DNA of 64,000 nt, taken from contig CASEMQ010000001.1 of assembly GCA_949289005.1 (NCBI GenBank), forward strand, positions 1 to 64,000, read 5' to 3'. The notes under the pieces were generated by a model that did no database searches, had not been told where the DNA came from, and saw only the letters and a list, made by a program, of their open reading frames with translations. The stretch comes from an uncultured Lentisphaeraceae bacterium. GTDB taxonomy: Bacteria > Verrucomicrobiota > Kiritimatiellia > RFP12 > DVOR01. The stretch's first letter is position 1; each line of letters begins with the position of its first letter. This document shows, piece after piece, positions 9,333 through 17,915 of the stretch. Made by a program: the position numbers and the translations under genes.

Positions 9333-9863
9333 TCAGGTTTCCTTTCGGATGACGCGGTTTTTGACGATGCGGGCAGGGTTGCCGGCGACGACGGCGAGGG
9401 GCGGGACGGGGCGGGTGACGACCGCGCCGAGGCCGGCGACGGCGCCGTCGCCAAGGGTGACGCCCGGGAGGAGGGCGGCGCGGGCGGCGACCCAGCAGCC
9501 GTTGCCGACGACGATGGGGGCGGTCTTGAGCGCCATGACGGGGCTGGCGAGGTCGTGCGTGGCGGTGCAGAGGTAGGCGTGTTGGGAGACGACGGTGTTG
9601 TCGCCGAGGGCGATGGGGGCCTTGCAGTAGAGTTCCACGCCGGGGCCGATGCAGGAGAGGTTGCCCACGCGCAGGTTCCAAGGGGCGTAGACGCGCACGG
9701 AGCGGTAGACAAGGCTTTGACCGACGTGCGCGCCGAAGGCGCGCAGGAGCAGGCGCCGCCCGCCGGCGGGGAGGAGGGGGAAGAGCGTGGCGTTGAGGAG
9801 ACGCCAGAGCGCCAGGCGCAGGCGGCGGGGCTTGGCCTCGCGATACCGGCCGAGGTCAATCAT
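9333..9863 (-). CDS. WcaF-like left-handed beta-helix acetyltransferase
   Basis: A 176-residue protein starting MIDLGRYREAK. Residues of about 55-165 carry hexapeptide repeats (for example VGNLSCIGPGVELYC, IALGDNTVVSQHAYLC, GDGAVAGLGAVVTRPVPPLAVVAGNPA) forming a left-handed parallel beta-helix. The HD pair in TATHDL and the final GNPARIV turn are typical of colanic-acid type O-acetyltransferases of the WcaF/MaaT group, acting with acetyl-CoA on a glycan sugar. The start overlaps the end of the GT4 gene by eight bases. Confidence 0.9.
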   Translation of the reverse strand: MIDLGRYREAKPRRLRLALWRLLNATLFPLLPAGGRRLLLRAFGAHVGQSLVYRSVRVYAPWNLRVGNLSCIGPGVELYCKAPIALGDNTVVSQHAYLCTATHDLASPVMALKTAPIVVGNGCWVAARAALLPGVTLGDGAVAGLGAVVTRPVPPLAVVAGNPARIVKNRVIRKET

Positions 9864-10974
9864 GGCACACCTCGCGGAAGAGCGCTTCCCAACGGTCGAC
9901 GATGGCCTCCACCGCGTAGGCGGCGGCCGATTCGCGCGCCGTCTCGGCCAGGCCTTCCAAGACGGCAGGGCGGGCCATGAGGTCGCCGACGGTTTGCGCG
10001 AAGGCGTCGGCATCGAAGGGCGGGGCGACGACGATGCCGTTGGTGCCGCGGAGGATGTCGTAGGCCGCCGGGTAGGTGCCGAGGGCGACGGGGACGCAGC
10101 CGGCGGACTGCGCCTCGACCAAAACAAGGCCAAAGCCCTCGAAGTCGGAAGTAAGCAGCAGGAGTTTGGATTGCGCGTAGAAGGGCGCGGGGTCGCAAAA
10201 GCCGTGGAAGGCGACGCGCGGCAGGCCGGCGGCTCGCGCCTCGAGCATGGCGCGGTCGGGGCCGTCGCCCACGATGTCCAGCCGCCAGCCCGGGAAGCGC
10301 GGCGCGAGGCGCCGCCAGACGTCGAGCACGCGCGCGACGCGCTTTTGCGTCTCCTCCAGGCGCCCCACGTAGAGCACGGCGTCCGTCTTTTCCCCCGGCG
10401 CGCAGGCCAGGGTGAGCGGGTTGCCGATGGTGCGCAGTCCGGGTGCGTCGCGCAGCCCCGTGACGCGCCGGAAGATGGGCTCGAAACGCTTGGAGAGCAC
10501 CACGAAGGCATCGCTCCGCCGATAGGTCAGCCGCAGGCTCAGCCCCGAGAGCCGCGCCCAGAGCCACCGCTTGAGCCCACGCGCCGCGGCGATGCGCCCG
10601 TTGTTGTCCGGGATGTTGTGGAGCACGGAGACCAGCCGCACGCCGAGCCCCCGCCCCGCGCGCCGCAGCAGCCCCGCCACCCCGCACGGCAACGCCCACT
10701 GGTTGACCACCACGCGCACGCCCCGCGCCGCCATCAACGCCCGCAGCGCCTTCTCGTTCGCCACGCCCCGCACGGGGAAGGCGAGCGCCTTCACCATGAT
10801 ATCCGGCCCCAGGCCCCCCAGAAGCGCCCGATTGTCGAAGCGGAAGGCCACAATCGTCACGCGCCAGCCCCGCGCCGCGAGCGCGTTCGCCAACACCGCC
10901 GTCACACGCTCCACGCCCCCGACGTCCCAGACACCGAGCGCAAAGAGCACACTCCGCTCATCCTCTCCGGCCAT
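9856..10974 (-). CDS. GT4-family glycosyltransferase, first gene of the glycan operon
   Basis: A 372-residue GT-B fold retaining glycosyltransferase. The N-terminal half has the GVWDVGGVERVTAVLANALA acceptor-side loop; the C-terminal half has LYVGRLEETQKR, LDIVGDGPDR, and the E-x7-E motif in SDFEGFGLVLVEAQSAG that holds the nucleotide-sugar. The start at 10974 (MAGEDERS) follows an AAAGGAAG site; an open extension to 11199 reads as low-quality sequence and is not used. Being first, it reads from the intergenic region at 10975-11507, where the operon promoter must lie. Confidence 0.92.
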   Translation of the reverse strand: MAGEDERSVLFALGVWDVGGVERVTAVLANALAARGWRVTIVAFRFDNRALLGGLGPDIMVKALAFPVRGVANEKALRALMAARGVRVVVNQWALPCGVAGLLRRAGRGLGVRLVSVLHNIPDNNGRIAAARGLKRWLWARLSGLSLRLTYRRSDAFVVLSKRFEPIFRRVTGLRDAPGLRTIGNPLTLACAPGEKTDAVLYVGRLEETQKRVARVLDVWRRLAPRFPGWRLDIVGDGPDRAMLEARAAGLPRVAFHGFCDPAPFYAQSKLLLLTSDFEGFGLVLVEAQSAGCVPVALGTYPAAYDILRGTNGIVVAPPFDADAFAQTVGDLMARPAVLEGLAETARESAAAYAVEAIVDRWEALFREVCHD

Positions 10975-11332
10975 AATAAAGCACGCTTCCTTTACCGCTT
11001 TCCACTGAGGCCTTCGGAAGCCCACATCGATCACGTGCAAAGAAAGCGCGCCATGACGGCGCACCTTGCAAAACACGTTGCCCGATGTTGAAAGTTCCGA
11101 AGTTTCAGTGGAGCAACCTGTTTGCGCAAAGCGCAAGAATTGGCGAGGACTCTCCCCTCGCGTGCCCATAGGATAACAAAAAACGCGCGCCCCGTTCACG
11201 CCCGGGCGTGCCCGGGGAAACTTTGCCCGGGCACCGGGGCATGTCGCGGATCCGGGGCAGGCTGCCGCCCGCAGGGCGGCCGAGGGAGAAGTTTTCGGTA
11301 AGCGGGGCGTTTTGGGACACGGCGTCTCCCAC

Positions 11333-11377
11333 CCCGGGATGCGCCGTGTCTCGGGGGGAGATACGGCGCATCCCGGG
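11333..11377. repeat. Perfect 15-bp inverted repeat (hairpin)
   Basis: The arms CCCGGGATGCGCCGT (11333-11347) and ACGGCGCATCCCGGG (11363-11377) are exact reverse complements around a 15-base loop. No T-run follows on either strand, so it is not a standard intrinsic terminator. The right arm is part of the repeat shared with the dnaN-proximal region. Confidence 0.85.
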
Positions 11378-11404
11378 AAATGACCCCGCGTATAGATTGA
11401 AAAG
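11345..11404 (+). repeat. Dispersed intergenic repeat, copy A
   Basis: About 60 bases nearly identical to 59804-59862. The shared core includes TACGGCGCATCCCGGGAAAT, then GACCCC, two variable bases and GTATAGATTGAAA. Both copies are followed within 60-100 bases by TTTTCAACAGG strings. Confidence 0.8.
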
Positions 11405-11507
11405 GCGGATTCGGGGCGCCTCCGGGTCCGCCCGCTTTCGACAAGTTTTCAACAGGTTTGCGAAAGTTATCGACAGGCCTGGCGAAGGGCGCGGGGAGGG
11501 ACGGCGG

Positions 11508-13799
11508 TCAGCGGAGGATGAGGCGGAAGCCGTGACGTTCGTCGCGGATGAGGGATTGTTCTTCCCAGAGGGTGAGGGTGGCGGCGGCCGAGTCGGCCTC
11601 GCCGTCGTGGAGGATGGCCCGGACCCACAGGCGGGAGGCGCCGGCGGGGAGGAGGTCGAGCAGGTTGCCGTAGCCGCAGTAGGGGTCGTCGGGGGTGTGG
11701 GTGCGCGACTGGAGCAGGCGGGTCTCGGTGAAGCGGGCCCAAGGGTCGTAAAGCATGGGCAGGGCGGTCATCCCGGCGAGGACGGGCGTGGCGACGGGGG
11801 CGGCGGCGAGGTCGTCGACGGGCTGGCGGACAATGGCGTTCTGGACGGGGGCGAGGCTGTTGACGGGGGTGCCGTCGCGCAGCAGGGTGAGCGTGTAGGC
11901 GGGGGTGAAGTTGAGGGCGGGGCCGCCGTAGAGGTAAACGCCCGCGCGCATTTCCAGGGGTTGGTAGCGGGTGTGGGCGATGACGACCTCGCCGCGGGCG
12001 GGGACGGTGATGGGATAGACCCAATCGCCCGTCCCGTCGTCCGTCAGGTGGAAGTCCCACGCGCTGGTTTTGGCGGATTCGATGTTGGTGGCGAGGAGGG
12101 TGTAGCGATTGCCGTCGAGGGAAATGGGCGCGTCGGTGGTGTTGGTGAGGGCGATGGCTTTGCCGGTGCCGACGGAGGCATCGGTGAGACAGACGCGCGT
12201 GAGGTAGAGCCCGGGGGGCGTGGCTTGCGGCAGGGCCACCTCGGCGAGGAAGGAGACGGTGGCCGTGTAGCCGGCCTCCGCCGCGCCTTCGGGCCACCGG
12301 AAGTAAACCTGCTCGAAACGCGTGTCGGCCGAGAGGCCGAGCGTGGGGAGCGCCTCGAGCGTGACGGCGATGGCGTCGGCGTTGGAGGTGACGCGCCGGC
12401 CGTCGTTCAGCTCGCATTGGGCGCCGAGGGTGACGATGACCGTGCGGCCGGGCGGGAGTCCCGTCACCGCGTAGTCGCGGCGCTGGGCATCCGTGGGCAG
12501 CGCCACGTCGCAGTAGACGTTGCCCACGCGCGGCAGTTGGGCGCGCACCCACGCGGGCGGCCCCTTGCCCTCGGCACGAAGTTCCAAGGCGACGCGTTCG
12601 GCGGCGGGCAGGTCGAAGCCGAGATGCATCCCGCCGATATTGACCAAGGGCTTCCAATCGGCCTCGCCATCCAGGCGCACCGAGAGCGTGCCTTCCCACG
12701 CCGGGTCGGTCTCCAGGAAGCAGGTCGCGCACGCCATCCCGGCGGCGGCCGCGGAAAGGTCCCACACCTCGCCGGCGACCCAGCGGGTCTCGGCCTCTTG
12801 CAGCCAGACGGGCGCGGCAAGCGCCTCGCCCGTGGTGCCGTAAAGTTCGTCGATCACGCGGATGGTGTAGGCCACGGGCGTGAGGCCGGTGGCGGACATC
12901 TCCCAGGTGAGGCGAAAGCCGGTGCGCGTGACGTCGCGCACCGTCACGTCGCGCGGCGGCGCATAGGGCGTGATGTGCAGCGGGCACGCCCACGTCTTCA
13001 CCGTGCCCGCGGCGTCCTCCACCTCCACCGTCACGGACGTGTCGCCGTCGAGATAGGGCGCCGTGAAGGCGACCGCCGCCATCAAATCGTCGCCCGCGGC
13101 CGCGCGGAGCGTCCGCTCCTGCCCCTCGAAGCGCCACGTCACCCGGGCGTATTCCCCCGCGCCGCCCTCAAGCGTCGCCAGCGCGCACAGAAAGGTCTCC
13201 CCCGCCAACACATCCTTCGGCACCGAGAACGTCGCCGCGAGTTCGGGCGCCTCCGCATCCCAAACCACCCGCGCCACCTCGAAGATGACCCCGCAATCCG
13301 CCCCACTCGACAAGGCAAGGCAATCGGCCTCCACCGCCGGGTCGAGACGGAAGGCCACGGTGACGGAAGCATCCACCGCGGCGGGCGTCTCGAACGTCTG
13401 CGTCTGCGCCGGCCCATCGTCCGCCAAGCGAAGCGAGAGCGACGCCTCTTTGCCAAGGTTGCTTTTCGACTGCGTGCCGCATCGCACCTCCACGTAAGCA
13501 ATGCGCTCGGGCGCGGGGAAATCCTTGCGCAAGGTGCTGCCGCCATTCTTGCGCAGCCCCACGCCCCCGGCCCGCGCCATGCAATAGCCCGTGCCATCGA
13601 TGCCATACCACCCGTCGCGCGCATCCCGCTTCGGGTCGCTCGCGCTGCCGAGTTTGATGCCGTTGCCCGTGTTGGGGACAATCTCCCCGCCCGAAATCTT
13701 TTCCGGGGTCAGCAGAAAATCCGCGGAGTCCCCCGCGGCGCACAGTGCCAAGGCCCACCCGAGCGCACCGATTGCCGCGACCACCCAATGTCTCGTCAT
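11508..13799 (-). CDS. Secreted multidomain protein with FN3-like and lamin-tail-like domains
   Basis: A 763-residue protein with a signal peptide (about residues 1-22, cleaved near CAAGDS). I do not recognise the whole. Residues of about 285-330 (PPRDVTVRDVTRTGFRLTWE) are fibronectin type III; residues of about 540-640 (GLYLTRVCLTDASVGTGKAI, then ALTNTTDAPISLDGNRYTLL) look like a lamin-tail domain. Other parts are predicted beta-sandwich. It starts three bases after rdgB, with the ribosome site (AAGGG) inside the end of rdgB, so it rides on the gltX-rdgB transcript. Its last residues, GFRLILR, resemble those of the giant protein. Probably a surface or periplasmic adhesion/binding protein. 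Confidence 0.8.
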   Translation of the reverse strand: MTRHWVVAAIGALGWALALCAAGDSADFLLTPEKISGGEIVPNTGNGIKLGSASDPKRDARDGWYGIDGTGYCMARAGGVGLRKNGGSTLRKDFPAPERIAYVEVRCGTQSKSNLGKEASLSLRLADDGPAQTQTFETPAAVDASVTVAFRLDPAVEADCLALSSGADCGVIFEVARVVWDAEAPELAATFSVPKDVLAGETFLCALATLEGGAGEYARVTWRFEGQERTLRAAAGDDLMAAVAFTAPYLDGDTSVTVEVEDAAGTVKTWACPLHITPYAPPRDVTVRDVTRTGFRLTWEMSATGLTPVAYTIRVIDELYGTTGEALAAPVWLQEAETRWVAGEVWDLSAAAAGMACATCFLETDPAWEGTLSVRLDGEADWKPLVNIGGMHLGFDLPAAERVALELRAEGKGPPAWVRAQLPRVGNVYCDVALPTDAQRRDYAVTGLPPGRTVIVTLGAQCELNDGRRVTSNADAIAVTLEALPTLGLSADTRFEQVYFRWPEGAAEAGYTATVSFLAEVALPQATPPGLYLTRVCLTDASVGTGKAIALTNTTDAPISLDGNRYTLLATNIESAKTSAWDFHLTDDGTGDWVYPITVPARGEVVIAHTRYQPLEMRAGVYLYGGPALNFTPAYTLTLLRDGTPVNSLAPVQNAIVRQPVDDLAAAPVATPVLAGMTALPMLYDPWARFTETRLLQSRTHTPDDPYCGYGNLLDLLPAGASRLWVRAILHDGEADSAAATLTLWEEQSLIRDERHGFRLILR

Positions 13800-13802
13800 G
13801 CG

Positions 13803-14411
13803 TCAGCCCTTGTTCGCGTTGTCCTCCTCCCCAAGCGCCCACTCCGCCCGCGCCTTGGCGAAGGCCCGCGCGCGATGCGACAGGCGCGCCTTCGTCTCCG
13901 CCGGCAACTCCCCAAAGGTCTTCGCCTCCCCCTCCGGCACGAACAGCGGGTCATAGCCAAAGCCCCCCGCCCCGCGCGCCGCCTCCACGATCCGCCCCCG
14001 GCACTCCCCGCGCAACGTCCGCGTCGCCTCCCCCGGCACCGCCAACGCCAACGCGCACACAAACCGCGCCCCGCGCCCCGCCGCGGGCACCCCCGCCAGC
14101 TCGCGCAGCAACTTCGCGTTGTTCGCCGCCGTGTCCCCATGCGCCCCCGCGTAACGCGCGCTGCGCACCCCCGGCGCCCCGCCAAGCGCCTCCACCTCCA
14201 GCCCCGAATCGTCCGCCAACGTCGGCAGCCCCGTGGCATCGCGCCACGCCTCGGCCTTGATGGCCGCGTTGGCCTCAAAGGTCGCGCCCGTCTCCTCCGG
14301 GTCCGGCACGCCCGGCCACCCCTCCGTGCCCACGATCTCCACCCCCGGGAGCAAGCCCCGGATCTCGTCCAGCTTGTGCGCGTTGCGCGTGGCGATGAGG
14401 AGCCGCCTCAC
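13803..14411 (-). CDS. rdgB: dITP/XTP pyrophosphatase (HAM1/RdgB family)
   Basis: A 202-residue protein hydrolysing non-canonical purine nucleoside triphosphates to keep inosine and xanthosine out of DNA. Recognised by the substrate-loop motif TRNAHKLDEI at the N-terminus, LADDSGLEVEALGG, and GFGYDPLF. The GTG at 14411 is the start: it gives the normal family N-terminus (VRRLLIATRN) and overlaps the gltX stop as GTGA. Longer in-frame starts inside gltX add only low-complexity sequence. Confidence 0.95.
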   Translation of the reverse strand: MRRLLIATRNAHKLDEIRGLLPGVEIVGTEGWPGVPDPEETGATFEANAAIKAEAWRDATGLPTLADDSGLEVEALGGAPGVRSARYAGAHGDTAANNAKLLRELAGVPAAGRGARFVCALALAVPGEATRTLRGECRGRIVEAARGAGGFGYDPLFVPEGEAKTFGELPAETKARLSHRARAFAKARAEWALGEEDNANKG

Positions 14412-15733
14412 AGCGCCCCCTCGCGCAATTTGGCCGCCACCGCGCGCAACCGCCCCACCGCGCGCCCCTGCCCCAACAGCCACAACATCTCAAAAAGCCC
14501 CGGCCCCTCCATCCGCCCCGACACCGCCACCCGGATGGGATGCACCAGCGCCCCGAGCCCCACGCCACGCGCCTCCGCCAAGCCGCGCACCGCCCCCTCC
14601 GCCGCCGCCGCCGTGAAGTCCGGCAACGCCTCCAGCGCCCCCGCCGCCGCCTCCAACGTCTCCGCCGCGCCCTCCGCGTGAAGCCGCTTCGCCACCGCCT
14701 TCCCGTCGAACGGATAATCCTCCGCGAAAAACCACCGGCAATTCCCCGGCACGTCCCCGTACGTCTTCGTGCGCGGCTGGATCTCGTCGAGCAACGCCCC
14801 CCGATGCCCGTTCAACGGCTCCGTCGGCAACCCCGCCGCGCGCAACCGCGCGTCAAACGCCGCCTCGAACTCACCCCGCGGCTCGCGCGCGATGTACTCG
14901 CCATTCATCCACGTCAGCTTCTTGATGTCAAACCGCGCCGGGCTCGCCTTGCACTTGGCAAAGTCAAACGCCTCCACCATCTCCGCGCGCGACATCACCT
15001 CACGGTCGTCCCCCGGCGCCCACCCCAGCAACGCCAGATAATTGAACAATGCATCCGGCACAAACCCCAGCTCGCGAAACTCCCCCACAAACGCCGAGCC
15101 GTCACGCTTGGAATAAGGCTTGCCCCCGTTGTTCACGATCATCGGCAAATGCGCATACCGCGGCACCGGCGCCCCGATCGCCCGGAACAGCATGATATGC
15201 TTGAACGTGTTCTCCACATGATCGTCCCCCCGGATGATATGCGTCACCCCCTGCGTGACGTCATCCAGCACATTCGCCAAATGGAACACCGGCGACCCAT
15301 CCGACCGCACAATCACGAAATCCTGCGTGTCCTTCGCCTGCTTCTTCATGTGCCCCTTCACCAAATCGTCAAACTCGATGACCCCCTCCCTCGGCATCCG
15401 GAAAATCACGCACTCCCCCTGCCCACCCTTGTTCTCACGATACGCCAACCCCCGGCGCAACAAATCCTCCGCCACCTCCAAATGATGCGCCCGCTGGCTC
15501 GTCTGATAAAGGATCTCCCCGTCCCAATCCAGCCGCAGCCACCTCATGCAATCCAACAACGCCCGAATCGCCTCCGGCGTCGACCGCTCCAGATCCGTGT
15601 CCTCCACGCGCAACAAAAACGCCCCGCCCACGTGCCGCGCGAACAGCCAATTGAAAATCGCCGCACGAATGTTCCCAATATGCACCTTGCCCGTCGGCGA
15701 CGGCGCAAACCGAACGCGAATCCGCTCTGCCAT
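14408..15733 (-). CDS. gltX: Glutamyl-tRNA synthetase
   Basis: A 441-residue class I aminoacyl-tRNA synthetase that charges tRNA-Glu. The HIGH-type signature is PSPTGKVHIG at residues 10-19, and the KMSKS-type loop reads KPYSKRDGS near residue 207. RVEDTDLERS and IIRGDDHVENT are family hallmarks. Start 15733 has a GAGGAAGG site. The C-terminal anticodon-binding part is a little shorter than in the E. coli enzyme (about 470 residues). Head of the gltX-rdgB-secreted-protein operon, with its own extended -10 promoter. Confidence 0.97.
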   Translation of the reverse strand: MAERIRVRFAPSPTGKVHIGNIRAAIFNWLFARHVGGAFLLRVEDTDLERSTPEAIRALLDCMRWLRLDWDGEILYQTSQRAHHLEVAEDLLRRGLAYRENKGGQGECVIFRMPREGVIEFDDLVKGHMKKQAKDTQDFVIVRSDGSPVFHLANVLDDVTQGVTHIIRGDDHVENTFKHIMLFRAIGAPVPRYAHLPMIVNNGGKPYSKRDGSAFVGEFRELGFVPDALFNYLALLGWAPGDDREVMSRAEMVEAFDFAKCKASPARFDIKKLTWMNGEYIAREPRGEFEAAFDARLRAAGLPTEPLNGHRGALLDEIQPRTKTYGDVPGNCRWFFAEDYPFDGKAVAKRLHAEGAAETLEAAAGALEALPDFTAAAAEGAVRGLAEARGVGLGALVHPIRVAVSGRMEGPGLFEMLWLLGQGRAVGRLRAVAAKLREGAL

Positions 15734-15760
15734 TGCTAACCTTCCTCTCGTTGTCCCCAT

Positions 15761-15769
15761 ACTATACCA
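15761..15769 (-). promoter_or_regulatory. Extended -10 promoter element of gltX
   Basis: The minus strand reads TGGTATAGT here, an extended -10 (TGG plus TATAGT), about 27 bases before the ATG. No good -35 hexamer lies 16-18 bases upstream, as is common for extended -10 promoters. Similar elements precede tolB, dnaN and the methyltransferase gene. Confidence 0.5.
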
Positions 15770-15872
15770 CAAATCCCCCACCCCACGCCGCAGCAAAATT
15801 CCCTCCCCCGGCACGCCCAAGGAAAAGGCCCGCCCCCGAGCGTCCCGGACCTCCCCACGGACGCCACAAGCC

Positions 15873-16511
15873 CTACCAAAGCAGATGCACCAACTCGTCC
15901 AACAACGCCTGCTTCTGATCACGATTAAGGTTCGTGTAGACAGAATAAACCAATCCATCCCTGTCCTTGACGCGCCACACAAACTTGGCAGGAACCTTAC
16001 ACCCCCGCGATACCCAAAGAATCCGCGCCCGCTTGTTGCCAAACAGCCCCTGTTTCTCGCAAAGGTCGCAAACCCTGCGCAACCCGATATGCGTCAAAAG
16101 ATTGCACATCTGCTCATTTTGCGACTTGCCAACCCCCGCCAGCTTCCCCAACCACAAATTAGCCGGCGCCTTCTCGCACGCCACGACCGCCCCTGGGAGC
16201 ACATGGATGGCTCCGACCTCCCATTTCCCATCCTCTTCCGGGGGCTGTGGCAAGGAGGACGTCGCAGCCGGTTCCGACAGCGGCGGCTTCTCATTCCCCT
16301 CATTTCCCAACAAAACGCTACATTCACGTGCCACCGCCCCCAACGTAACGGAAAGATTGCTCAACCGCCGATGTCGATCCTCCACACGATGCAACTCCAA
16401 CGAGCCCGACTTCCCATGAGCCTTCAACTTAGCCATACATACAGACAGTTCGCCCAGCTCGTCTTTGATTTGCCGCAGCAGCTCCTCAAAAAAGGTCTCA
16501 CAGTCCAACAT
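15873..16511 (-). CDS. Unknown protein, last gene of helicase operon
   Basis: A 212-residue protein I cannot assign. Residues 1-70 form a predicted helical segment (MLDCETFFEELLRQIKDELG); residues 75-95 are an acidic proline-rich linker; residues of about 97-212 form a compact domain containing CDLCEKQG (one CxxC) and ending in DELVHLLW. No membrane segment. An AAGGAG site stands about eight bases before the ATG, and the start overlaps the DUF4391-like gene by 14 bases, so it belongs to the same operon. It is less GC-rich than gltX, which fits an acquired unit. Confidence 0.75.
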   Translation of the reverse strand: MLDCETFFEELLRQIKDELGELSVCMAKLKAHGKSGSLELHRVEDRHRRLSNLSVTLGAVARECSVLLGNEGNEKPPLSEPAATSSLPQPPEEDGKWEVGAIHVLPGAVVACEKAPANLWLGKLAGVGKSQNEQMCNLLTHIGLRRVCDLCEKQGLFGNKRARILWVSRGCKVPAKFVWRVKDRDGLVYSVYTNLNRDQKQALLDELVHLLW

Positions 16512-17238
16512 TGTCTGTCTCCTTGTCCAAGTTTACGTTCGCGTTGCCGTTGGCCATTTCCTTCCGTAATTCGGCCTTGGCAACGACAAGATGACGCAAT
16601 TCCGCCTCAATCTCACGCCGCGCGGCATCCGCATGGACGTAACCGAGTTGCGCATTCAGCGCGGCACGGCGTTCGCGTATTTCATCAAGGCGTTCTTCGC
16701 GGTGAAGGGCGGAAAAAGCGGCATGGGCCCATCCGAGCGCGGTCGTGGCGGCAAGACCGGTGTCCGTCCAAAAGACGGGAAGCGTGGAGACGATGCCATT
16801 GTGCGCGGTGAGGGCACCCACCGTTACCTTGGGGCCATCCTTTTCGGGGAGGATGAGCGCGGGGCGGATCTCGGTGCAATACCCCATCGGATGAATGAAA
16901 GCGACCGCCACGGGGTTAAGTCGCAGGGCATGACCCAACCAAGTTGCCACGCGGCGGATTTGCGCCGTATCCTTCAATGGGGCATCCCACGCTACCTCCA
17001 CCACCTCCACGCCGCGAACCTTCCCATCTGCCGCATAGCGGGCATGAAGCGTCTCATCCAATCGCGTTTGGCAAACGACGCGTCGGATGGAGGCACTATC
17101 CGTCTTGTCGAGTGCGGATGCGCCACGCCGCTCGGCCGCCTCGGCGAGCGCTTTCTTGGGCAACCACACCGGCGCGGGTGCCTTGTCCACCACGCTCAGC
17201 CAGGCAATATGCAAAGGTTTCGTGCCCATCGGGTTCAT
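16498..17238 (-). CDS. DUF4391-like protein of the helicase operon
   Basis: A 246-residue soluble protein. The N-terminal PVWLPKKALAEAA, the central VEVVEVAWDAPLKD followed by a PVAVAFIHPMGY strand, and the C-terminal charged coiled coil (EERLDEIRERRAALNAQLGY and onward) give the layout of DUF4391 proteins, which accompany SNF2-type helicases and DNA methyltransferases in restriction or defence loci. The assignment is by pattern only. The ATG at 17238 overlaps the upstream stop (ATGA); an ATG at 17229 has better spacing from GGAAGG and may be the real start. Confidence 0.65.
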   Translation of the reverse strand: MNPMGTKPLHIAWLSVVDKAPAPVWLPKKALAEAAERRGASALDKTDSASIRRVVCQTRLDETLHARYAADGKVRGVEVVEVAWDAPLKDTAQIRRVATWLGHALRLNPVAVAFIHPMGYCTEIRPALILPEKDGPKVTVGALTAHNGIVSTLPVFWTDTGLAATTALGWAHAAFSALHREERLDEIRERRAALNAQLGYVHADAARREIEAELRHLVVAKAELRKEMANGNANVNLDKETDNVGL

Positions 17239-17906
17239 CCTTCCGACAAATCCGGCAACCCGGAGAAAAGTCCACCGTCATCCACTCCGTCCGATGCGAG
17301 CGCCTCGTCGTCTTTCGACATCTGGGGCAATGGGCAGACGGACGTGCCAGGCGCAGGCGTAACCTGCGGTTCGTCCAAGTGCACCCAGGGTAAGAACAGC
17401 CGGGTGGCGTCCCCCTGTGCCTCAATCAATCGGTCAAAGTCTATGGAGACATCTTCCTTGTTTTGGGCGACAAATGCCAAAATAGTCTTCTGGCAATTGC
17501 CGTTGTGCTCGATCATTTCCTTATAGAGGCGATTGCGCAGATGTTCGATAGCATTCAGCAAATAAAGTTCACGGGCCAGGATGGCATCGTCGTCCGACCG
17601 TTTTTCACGGCAACGTTGCACAAATGTTCTTTTGTCCCTCCACGCTTTGGGGAGCCCCCAACTTTGCGCCTCTTTGAGAAGTTCGCCGGTTAGGGTGAAG
17701 GAACCGATATTGGGAAGCGCGTCATATTCCGCCCGAAATCGGGATTCCCGTGGCAAAACATTCTCGTAGGGCAGATAGTCAACACCGTTGAGAGCTTGTT
17801 TGCACCAATGCTCGCATCCGGACGACTTGCGGCGCAGGAGATACAGATAATCCTCTACGTGCCAAATGGGCAAGCCCCGTGACTTATCCTGATCGTGTTC
17901 GCACAT
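17235..17906 (-). CDS. Unknown protein of the helicase operon
   Basis: A 223-residue soluble protein beginning MCEHDQDKSRGLPIWHVEDY. I do not recognise a family. The middle (about residues 85-150) is helical and charged (KRTFVQRCREKRSDDDAILA, ELYLLNAIEHLRNRLYKEMI); the C-terminus is acidic and disordered-looking. Nine bases after the helicase stop and overlapping the DUF4391-like start, so clearly co-transcribed. Its conserved company, not its own sequence, suggests a role in the helicase system. Confidence 0.75.
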   Translation of the reverse strand: MCEHDQDKSRGLPIWHVEDYLYLLRRKSSGCEHWCKQALNGVDYLPYENVLPRESRFRAEYDALPNIGSFTLTGELLKEAQSWGLPKAWRDKRTFVQRCREKRSDDDAILARELYLLNAIEHLRNRLYKEMIEHNGNCQKTILAFVAQNKEDVSIDFDRLIEAQGDATRLFLPWVHLDEPQVTPAPGTSVCPLPQMSKDDEALASDGVDDGGLFSGLPDLSEG

Positions 17907-17915
17907 GGCATTCTC

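Larger units (their letters stand above)
10975..11507. other. Intergenic region between glycan operon and secreted FN3 protein
   Basis: About 530 bases with no convincing gene. It must contain the promoter for the leftward glycan operon (near 10975-11200) and the end of the gltX-rdgB transcript. It holds a GC-rich hairpin at 11333-11377, a dispersed repeat shared with 59804-59862, and near 11440-11480 two origin-like strings (TTTTCAACAGG and TTATCGACAGG). Confidence 0.6.

Noticed and set aside
9864-10511. N-terminal extension of the hexapeptide acetyltransferase through the GT4 gene
   Set aside because: The extension lies in another frame of a well-supported glycosyltransferase; the ATG at 9863 gives the normal WcaF-like start.
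11208-14681. Long plus-strand open frame opposite the secreted FN3 protein and rdgB
   Set aside because: The opposite frame carries recognisable RdgB and FN3 sequence; the plus-strand translation is low-complexity Arg/Gly/Pro-rich and has no ribosome site.
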